Below the pieces are notes generated by a model, which saw only the letters and a program-made list of their open reading frames with translations, did not search any database and had not been told where the DNA came from. The position numbers and the translations under genes are program-made. DNA of 64,000 nucleotides, from assembly GCA_963921195.1 (NCBI GenBank), contig OY992536.1:318821038-318885037 (forward strand), given 5' to 3'. Origin of the DNA: Pegoplata infirma. Its lineage: Eukaryota > Arthropoda > Insecta > Diptera > Anthomyiidae. Of this stretch, positions 56,841 through 64,000 are shown piece after piece (the first letter of the stretch is position 1; every line of letters starts with the position of its first letter).

Positions 56841-57694
56841 ACAAGTAAGAAAATTATAGTCGGTCAAGACCGACCATAAAATACCCTACACCAGAGTTTC
56901 CCGGAAAATGGGTCCCAAGTTCAAACATGGACTGATTAGATCTATATTTTGTCAAATCTTTAATAAGTGTAAAAAGCACTCACTAATCAAATTTGAGTGG
57001 AATAGGCTTCTTTTTGTTGATAATAAATCACTTCAACTGAATATCGGGCGAAATTTCCACATGGGACCTAAGTCCAAAAATGGTCCGATGATAATCAGAT
57101 TTGATAAGGTTATTAAAGTACGCGTTTAACATACACAAACAGAATTTTAATTAAATATTTTCTATTTTCATGAAATTTGAGAGATTTATGTGAAAATCGG
57201 GAAGGTGGTTTGTATGGGGGCTACAATAAGAACTGGTTCGATTTCTTTAAAATTTGGAATGGTGATTTGTGTTGACAAAAAATGATTACCTGCCAAATTT
57301 CGAATAGATACCTGTTAAAATGCGTCTATTAGAGTCATTTGAGCCAAAACAAAAGAGGACCTTTGTATGGGGGCTAGGTCTAAATATAGACCGATTTTTT
57401 CCAATTTCAATAGGCTTCGTCCTTGGGCCAAAAGAGGCTTAAGTTTCAAATTTCAAGTCAATTGATTAAGAATTGCGACCTGTATCGTGTTTACACCGTT
57501 TACATGGACAGACGGACGGACGGACGGACGGACGGACAGACGGACGGACGGACGGACATCGCTAAATCGACTCAAAAAGTGATTCTAAGCCGATCGGTAT
57601 ACTTAAAAGTGGGTCTAGGACCAATATTTCGGGTAGTTACAAACATCAGCACAAACTCATTATACCCTGTACCACAGTGTGGTGTAGGGTATAA
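56841..57694 (+). mobile_element. Mini-me-like element, subfamily B, innermost of the nest
   Basis: It runs from ACAAGTAAGAAAATTATAGT to ACCACAGTGTGGTGTAGGGT. A GACG/GACA run at 57508-57557 (GACGGACGGACGGACGGACG and more) is the longest GTCY array in the window. It also holds ACTGATTAGATCTATATTTT and TAAGTGTAAAAA sequence shared with the copy at 26057. Confidence 0.65.
57508..57557 (+). repeat. (GACG)n microsatellite inside the mini-me-like element
   Basis: Eleven or so GACG/GACA tetranucleotides in a row. Other copies in the window have only three to five, so this copy has expanded or been spared decay. Confidence 0.9.
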
Positions 57695-58727
57695 TAATAT
57701 ATTTAGGTATTAAAATCAACTTTTACAATTTGTTTCGCATTGTTGAACGTATTTTTTCTTACTAAAATTTGTTAGCATTTCAATTTGTATACATTTTTTA
57801 GTTTTTGTGCTAGAAATGTGGTTTTTTTGTGTTCCCGTACTTTTGTGCATTTTTGCGGTACGGTGAGAGTTTTTAAGATTTTCTCTCATTTTACCGAACT
57901 TTACCCGGAAAGTTTTGGAACACACCTTATATTTTCGCCCTTGTGATGGTTTTTTGGAACTTTTTTAAGAGTTCAAAAAACGTCCGTTGTTTTAGTTTTT
58001 TGTGTTGAATCGACTGGTGAAATCAGATTTGCAATATTTTCAGCCGTTTTTTCTCTGCAGAAAAACCAGCTCAAAATCCGCGTTTTCTGATGCATTGGAC
58101 CACCCCAAGGAGCGAACATTTGTCCAAAAAATACCTCCTTTATTTTGATCTCCCCTAAATCCTTCAAAAAAATTATAATACCCGCAGATCAAAAATTTTA
58201 AAATTATCTCTTATATTTATATGTGAAGTTTTTTAACGAAAACAAAAATCTCGTTAAGGGGTACGCGGCTGATAAAATTTAAAATTAGGGGTACGCGAGC
58301 CAAAAAGGTTGGTAACCGCTGATCTAAACTATATTGAATATACAAAAAAAAAAAAAAATTTATTCGCGAATTTTTTTTCGCGAAATTTTTTTTCCAATTT
58401 TTTTTTTATTTTGCTATTAATTTATCAAAATGACTAAAAAACAATATATTACAGACATAAAATTTTTCAACAAAAAAATTTTTTTCGCGGATTTTTTTTT
58501 GCGAATTTTTTTTCGCGATTTTTTTTTTTTGCGAAAAAACAATGAATTTTCTAAATTTATATTTAAAAATTATCCCAAAAGCATACAAATTTCATTTTTG
58601 TAGTACCTAGGGCTTAGGTTTTTAAATCGCAAATATCGCGAATATGAGCGCTAGTGTAATTATTTGATTGAAATTTTGTTTGTAATTGTTAAACGTGAAC
58701 TTTGGTTACCTTATCAAATCTAATTAA

Positions 58728-58985
58728 AACACAGTACAACAACCAAAATGGAATGGGATGTAACCACAAACAAATGAAAGTTGACATATTCCATAACAAA
58801 AACCTTAAGGCTTGTTTTCGTTCAGCGATAGATTTTTTTCCACCCATTTAAAGTTGGTGAACTTTTGTTATAAATATAATAATTATTGCTTTAAAACTGT
58901 ATAAGTGGCGTATGCTTAATTTTGTGATTGCCTTTAAATAATAATCATACGCAACGGTGCACAGTTGTTTATTTTTAGTAATTTG
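58728..58985. repeat. Dispersed repeat, copy 2
   Basis: ACACAGTACAACAACCAAAA, ATGAAAGTTGACATATTCCA, GGCGTATGCTTAAT and CATACGCAACGGTGCACAGT match 22266-22530 in order. Class unknown. Confidence 0.55.
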
Positions 58986-59589
58986 ACTATTCAGTAAGTA
59001 GATACTGCACCGATTGCAGAGAAATTTATACCGGTTATAGGTGACGTAATTTCGAGCTTAAGTTTGGACATGTGGGGTACAATAGAGGACATGTGGGGTA
59101 CAGCGTCCTAACAAAAGTTTGATCCAATCCGTCCATGTTTGAACTTGGGATCCATTTTTCTAAAAACACTGGTGTAGGGTTATATATGGCCGATATTGAC
59201 CGACAACATGATGGTTCTTACTTGCTGTTTAATATTGTGCGGATAAAGTTGCTACTGATGAAAATTCAAAAGTTGCGTGCTCTATTTCCATGTCATGCAG
59301 TAGTCAGCCAGCAGTACCTATATTGTTAAAATTTTTTTCCAACGTTTTTTTTTATATCTTTATATAAATATTCAACAGATTTTCCAATAACTCATCATCC
59401 ATTCAAATATATTTTCACTTTTGTTTACTTTTATTCTTAAATATGTATACTTTGGGAAATATTTTGTACATACATATTTATAAATTTATGTATACATGCC
59501 ACCAACAGATGGGTCCATTCTTGTGGCCATTATATTAAACCAAGCCACAAGCGCATATATATCAGAATGTTAAAGAATGTGTTGTTTTT
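58986..59589. other. No gene seen
   Basis: 59040-59110 has GGACATGTGGGGTACA twice in short succession. 59140-59330 includes TGTAGGGTTATATATGGCCG and AGTAGTCAGCCAGCAGTACC, remnants of the mini-me-like or of the 7620/33130 repeat type. Confidence 0.3.
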
Positions 59590-59597
59590 TTAATAAC

Positions 59598-60500
59598 TAG
59601 GGATGAGATTATCATGCACTAAAAAATCGAAAATATGTGCTTAAAATATGCTCTAAAAATTCAAAATATGCACTAAAAAACCTAAAAATATGCACTAAAA
59701 AATCAAATGTGTGCAATAAAAATATTGTGTTCATAGGACAAATTTCTTAAAAAGCAAAAAATATTGCCGGGTTTAAATAATAACATTGAAAACTGTATGT
59801 AAGAAATATAAAAAATAAAAAGAAACATAAAATATTTTTTTTCATTTTCAAAATAAATTTTTAAATTTAAAATATTTCAAATTCTGATTAATTTTTATTA
59901 AAAAATAAAAATTGTTTTATTCGACCTTTAAAATATTATATTTTGAGGATGTTTCTTCTGGCTCGAGGTCATTATTTTCTTTACTAATTAAAACCATGAT
60001 ATTCTCATAGCATAATTTTCAAGAAAATTATTTTTTTTGTTTTAAATTTTTTTGTTTAAAATTATGCTATGAGAATATCATGGTTTTAATTAGTAAAGAA
60101 AATAATGACCTCGAGCCAGAATAAACATCCTCAAAATTTAAAATAGTTTTTAAAAAAACAAATTCGATTTGCCATTTTAAAGCAAATTTCATGATTCGAA
60201 AAATAAAAATAAAATATTTTTTTTCATTTTCAAAATAAATTTTTAAAATTTAAAATAGTTTTTGGAAAAAATAAATTCGATTTGTGTTTTTTCTAATTTA
60301 ATCCAAAATATGCAAAAACATGCACTTAAAAGTTGGAAATATGCACAAAATATGCATTTAAAACCAAAATATGCTAAAGATATGCAAAAACAAATCGATG
60401 CCATTTTAAAGCAAATTTCATGATTCGAAAAGCTAATTGGTTGATATCGTTTTTAGACTATCGACAAAAAACATGCATTTGTATGGAAATCTTATCCCTA
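59598..60500. mobile_element. hAT-like MITE, TAGGGATGAG family, with a nested hairpin
   Basis: The 8-bp target duplication TTAATAAC lies at 59590-59597 and 60501-60508. The ends are TAGGGATGAGATTATCATGC and, inverted, TAGGGATAAGATTTCCATAC. The interior is rich in AATATGCACTAAAAA and ATGCAAAATATGCATTT, like 13223-13767, and both contain GAATCGATGCCATTTTAAAG-like sequence (13661, 60393). 903 bp including the hairpin at 59942-60135. No coding region. Confidence 0.85.
59942..60135. mobile_element. Hairpin element TTGAGGATGTTT, nested
   Basis: The arms (about 75 bp) pair almost fully: TTGAGGATGTTTCTTCTGGC at the left, the inverse ending CATCCTCAA at the right, with CTCGAGG and AAACCATGATATTCTCA inside. 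The same CTCGAGG plus AAACCATGATATTCTCA order occurs in the short palindrome near 24040-24099. Confidence 0.75.
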
Positions 60501-60508
60501 TTAATAAC

Positions 60509-61056
60509 ATAAAAAATTTAATATAGAGTGGTTAATATAATTAAATTAATATACCACATATATTGTGGAGTCCAAAACCCTTTAACGACCCACGCTTCGT
60601 CGGAAACATATCACGCTTTGTCGAAAACGACTTTAACCCGGGGATGTCCCACTACTATATTTCAACAAAAATCTAAGTTTTTGAAAAAATCGGGATCAGA
60701 CTTCAAAAAATTTCAATGTTAAGGTTATCTTAAAAACAATGAGAGATATGAGTAAATTAGGATTTCTATTCGGGAAAAATTTCCCGGGAAATATTTTTCT
60801 TAAAAACCCGGAAGTTTTTCTTCGGAAAATTTCGGGAACTCATCGCTAATCTTATAAATGTTAAAATTATAAATTTTTAAAAATAGTGTTTTAATTGTAC
60901 TTGAAACTTGAATTAACTTAACCAGTAGGGTTTTTCGATTCTAAGTAATTTTTTATACCAAAATTGTCAAGTTCATAAAAAATTTTTCCAAAAAAATGTC
61001 TTTTCTTCATCGCCAGATCGACAGATTTTATTTCATAGAACATTTTCAGATTTATG
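60509..61056. other. No gene seen
   Basis: AT-rich. 60750-60840 has CGGGAAAAATTTCCCGGGAA and related GGGAA/TTCCC motifs, which resemble but do not match the TAGTGCC MITE palindromes. Confidence 0.3.
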
Positions 61057-62132
61057 CACTCAAAAAAAACTAAACTTTGGAAAAATTTTCTTTAAAAAAG
61101 TTTATAAATTTTACCACAATTTAGTTAAATTGAACTAAAAGTTGGGAAATTTTCTAAACTGTTAGGAAAAAATTTTAGTTCATGTACTGTTAAATAGTCC
61201 ATTATTTTCTATAAGGGTTCAAGTTGAAAAAATGCAGAAGAAAAATTGAATTTCTAAAAATTATAGACATTTCTGGTATTTCCTATACCGGTTTCAAACA
61301 CCCCAGTTAGTGTCATCATCAGTAGGATTTTAAATGTCAGTTTGTCTTGTTAATGAAAACTGTTTTTTATATATGTGAATATTCATAGTTTCTACAGAAT
61401 AAATTTTGACAGTTTCCAACACTACAATTCTATTTCTAGCAATCTCAACCTCACTTATTATTTTCATTAAATGGAATTCTTACCGCCAAGGAAGAAATTC
61501 TTACCGCCAAAGAAATTTTGCCTAAATATATGACAAAAATCTTGTTTTTTAAGACATGTTCCTTTTTCTTAGTTTTAGGACATAACTTTCCACCAATTTG
61601 TTAATTTTCTTAGATTTGAGAAAGATTTTTCCCCTTTTTGAGTAAAATTTTAATAACTCGGGCAATTTTTTTTTTTCAAAAAACTTAAAATGGCGATATC
61701 TGGAAAACTAAGCCAGATAGAGCAAAATGGAGGCCAATTTTGATATAGTATCGCCGGTCCTCTTCACATGTGTGGACCCCAATGAAGACCCATTTGGATT
61801 TAAAAAAGTTGGCATTCCCGAACAAAAAGTTCAGAAGCATTTTTGTAGCTCTTAACAGGGAGAACAAGACCACCAAATACCGAAAAGCTCTTCGAGTAAT
61901 ATGGGGTCTTCACCCAATTGGGTCCTCAAATGTATATGAACTAAATTGAAATAAAATGTTCCCCATTTTTTAGTTCAAATTGGCATAATATTAATTTTTT
62001 TTTTCTTTCCTTATTTTTAAGAAAAATATAAACTAAAAAAAAGGAAAACATGACAATGGAGCTAAATCATATCATAATATTCCTTCAAATCAGTTAGTTT
62101 TCCCATTTTTTAGTTAATTGTTTCTCTGAGTG
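61057..62132. mobile_element. Possible CACTCAAAA-type TIR element
   Basis: The ends CACTCAAAAAAAACTAAACT and, inverted, CACTCAGAGAAACAATTAAC resemble the CACTCARAA family tip, with AAAATTGAACTAAA-like and TTTTTTAGTTCA-like inner units. 61283-61385 is the third copy of the repeat at 5085. A clear target duplication is lacking, so this could be two unrelated ends. Confidence 0.4.
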
Positions 62133-63423
62133 CCATGTTTTTCTTTTAAAGATTTTTAATGAAAAATTTTCAGTTTTTTTCTTTGAAAACTTTTTGTAAT
62201 AAGAACTTCCAAATCGATACATAGTTTTTCATATTTCGAGACTATTTTTTCTCTTTAATTTTTTAATTAAAACTTCCAGAATTTTCAGATTTTTTCAATG
62301 AAAATTTTTTAGATTTTTTCAATGAAACATTTTTAGATTTTTCCTATGATAAATTTTCAGATTTTTTCTGTGAAAATTTCTCAGACCTTAAGACTTTTTT
62401 TCTTTTGGATTTTTTTTTCTTCTTAATTTTTTCTTTCTTCGTTTTCTCTTTTTTTATTTTTTTTTAATTTTGGTCTGGGGGAAAATATCCCCTCCCTTTC
62501 CCTCCACCACTTGCACCCACGCACGACTATATTCATATTTCAGATCTTACCAACTATTTTCAAAGATTTTTAAAAATTTGTTTAATTTGAAAATTATATT
62601 CTTTTAAAGTTCTGCTGCTTATTAAATTATATCTATCGGTAGGTGTGGTTTTAAGTTAGTGGTGGTGTACATTAAAAATTAAGCTTTAACAACATCATCA
62701 GTGAATTATATGAAGAATAACCAATATTGTTTTAAATTGAAGCATTTATTAAATTTCATTAATAAATTAAATTATTTGTTCATTTTTCATACACTCAAAT
62801 AAAATGGATTTCGGTGCTGATGATAAGGTACAACTATTGGGCTATCTGAAACAAATTTAATCTCAATAATATTATGGTTTCATACATCTACGACTCTTCC
62901 TGTTTTAAGAAGTATTTTTGCAATATTTAGAAAGCATACCTTAAGGTGCGATTAAAACCTAACATCATAACATCATACAGTTAGTATTAGCGACATGTAT
63001 CAGAAAAATTACATTTTCTCTACATAAAATTACCATTTTTGTAGAGTTTCAGTTAAATTTTTAAAATCTATTTTGCATTGCTGATGCACTTTATTTTAAT
63101 TTATTTGCTCTTTAAAGTATGCAATACATTTTCTGTTTTTCTACTTAAATTGTTAGCAATTATAGCTTTAAGTTATTTATCCCTTAAAATAGGCTACAAT
63201 TTGTTTTTGTAAATTAATTGTTTAAATTGTAATTATGTATTTGTAAATTGTAATTATAAAAATATCATAAATTTAATCATTTATTATTTTTAATTGTTTT
63301 AATGAGTTTTCAAAAGAAAACTTAATTAATTTCGTTTTAACTGTTTTTTTTTTTGCCGCATTAAAGCGTAAAATATTTCAATTAAATAAAAACATTCTGT
63401 TTCATTTACTGTTACAAACTAAC
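62133..63423. other. AT-rich sequence; weak candidate exon at 62804
   Basis: 62160-62470 is T-rich with repeated AGATTTTTTCAATGAAA (62290-62350). ATGGATTTCGGTGCTGATGA at 62804, preceded by AATAAA-type fly start context, could be a first coding exon of eight codons ending at a GT (62828), but nothing downstream confirms it. No other gene is seen. Confidence 0.25.
62804..62827 (+). CDS. Weak candidate: short first coding exon
   Basis: The reading is MDFGADDK, followed by GTACAA as possible donor; without splicing the frame stops ten codons later. The context AAAATGG is acceptable for a fly start. About 2 kb of weakly structured sequence precedes it, but no promoter is recognised. I do not recognise the protein. 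It may well be chance. Confidence 0.15.
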
Positions 63424-64000
63424 AAGGGAAGTCTCCCTAGTGTCATCCGCGGATCTTTATGGAATTGGTTTTATTTTGTAGATCAGAAAAAATAAATTGA
63501 AACGCATTTTTTTTTGCGGCCCAAATTCATATTTAGGGGGTAAAAAGGAGGGGGGAAGACAAGACCATTTTTCAGTTTTTTTCGTTTATCTCCTATATTA
63601 TGCAAAGAAACCTAGTCATGTTATATACCAAATGAAAGGTCTTTGGAAAACCTATCTACGTGTGCTAAGAACGTGTCCAAACATGCACAACTTTTCGTCA
63701 TATTGAGTAAAATACCAAAATTTTAGGACTTTTTGTTAATTAGTCTAAAAAAATTAACTTCTTCGGCCCGTTGTTAGCACCACGAGATAGGTATTTCTAA
63801 TACCTTTAATCTGATACCACACATGCCAATATTAATTTTGTTTAAATAGGCGTAAATCGTAAAAAAACTGAAAAGGTCAATTTCCCCCCATACAAATCGA
63901 CCCCCCTAAAAATGAGTTTGGACCGCAAAAAAAAAAATACGTGTCGAATTAATTTTCGTTCTTAACAACATATCCAAATTTCGTGAAGTTTGGAGGGTGA
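63424..64000. repeat. Left end of a CAAGGGAAG-type element and a GCGGCCCAAA hairpin, running out of the window
   Basis: CAAGGGAAGTCTCCC at 63424 after TAA resembles the tip of 20511-21098. From 63508 to about 63940, TTTGCGGCCCAAATTCATAT followed by AGGGGG is answered by the inverse CCCCCTAAAAATGAGTTTGG plus ACCGCAAAA, so a foldback of about 430 bp is present. The open frame at 63497-63706 reads it. Confidence 0.5.

Larger units (their letters stand above)
56576..57927. mobile_element. AGGTGTGTTCC family TIR element, copy B, inside the hAT-like element
   Basis: The ends are AGGTGTGTTCCAGAACGTTA and, inverted, AGGTGTGTTCCAAAACTTTC, with TAT at 56573-56575 and 57928-57930. It is inverted relative to copy A at 6632-7130. 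Without the mini-me-like piece (56841-57694) it is about 497 bp, against 499 bp in copy A. Confidence 0.85.
55892..58321. mobile_element. hAT-like element CAGCGGTTACCAACCT, with nested insertions
   Basis: The 8-bp target duplication ATCTAAAC lies at 55884-55891 and 58322-58329. The ends are CAGCGGTTACCAACCT and, inverted, CAGCGGTTACCAACCTTTTT. CAGYGGTT-type ends with 8-bp duplications are known for hAT elements. The interior without the nested piece is about 1.1 kb, with ATTTTTAGGTGATATTTTTA repeats, and no transposase motif is seen. The tandem repeat outside it is restored exactly by removing it. Confidence 0.9.
54810..58714. repeat. Tandem duplication of a 0.7-kb repeat; second copy split by a hAT-like element
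   Basis: Copy 1 (54810-55494) and copy 2 (55496-55891 plus 58330-58714) share in order: ACACTGTGCTTxAATTTGAC, CACAATACCTTGA, TTGTTCGCGAAAAATCTTTA, CATCTGGTxA, CTAAATCCCATTGAAATAT, the CGCGAAAAAA region and AACGTGAACTTTGGTTACCT. The repeat has many GCGAAAAA/TTTTTCGC units. Its class is unknown to me. Confidence 0.75.

Noticed and set aside
63497..63706. Open frame near the window end
   Set aside because: It reads one arm of the GCGGCCCAAA foldback.

Overview
The window is a very AT-rich, intron- and transposon-laden stretch of an insect nuclear genome, most probably a higher fly (Diptera, likely a calyptrate such as a blow fly or muscid). Four things point that way: spliced genes with short introns, long AT-rich 3' UTRs, a tRNA-Glu matching the fly type as I remember it, and many copies of dispersed elements with internal GTCY tetranucleotide runs, like the mini-me/DINE type of Diptera. 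No bacterial gene organisation is present. Almost all short open frames are chance readings of repeats.

Real host genes are few. (1) The 3'-terminal coding exon of an unrecognised gene lies at 3451-3784 (+), followed by about 1 kb of AT-rich 3' UTR. (2) Five exons of a mitochondrial carrier (SLC25) gene lie at 40031-43376 (+); they cover nearly the whole protein except a short first exon outside view. Its second visible intron holds a 1.2 kb, 16-bp minisatellite. (3) A complete tRNA-Glu(UUC) gene lies on the minus strand at 43589-43660, just downstream of the carrier gene. A possible first coding exon at 62804 is only a weak candidate.

The rest is mobile DNA, much of it resolvable because ends and target duplications are intact. 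Two LINE remnants have clear target duplications: a 2.7 kb minus-strand copy at 50281-52938 with endonuclease-end, reverse transcriptase and zinc-knuckle segments and one frameshift, and a 0.57 kb LOA-like 3' fragment at 9234-9804. Six hAT-like elements with 8-bp duplications are visible: 13223, 15174, 21726/43739 (a pair), 32518, 55892 and 59598 (the pair counted as one family). Elements with 3-bp duplications sit at 6632, 13886, 20511, 25061, 26148 and 56576. A TA-flanked family with CACTCARAAAATTATG ends recurs at 14989, 17469, 26801, 35604 and 47354. Large foldback elements sharing the tip ATATGRGGCATTCCA occur at 456, 12710, 38088, 44442 and 46497.

The layout is a set of nests. The deepest (54810-58714) has four levels: a tandem repeat holds a hAT-like element, which holds a 3-bp-duplication element, which holds a mini-me-like element. 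Others are the minisatellite-bearing hAT-like element inside a TA-MITE (14989-17323), a foldback half split by two different MITEs (12710-14455), a mini-me-like copy with two MITEs in it (26057-27652), and LINEs inserted into a mini-me-like copy and a MITE. These nests give a relative order of transposition activity.
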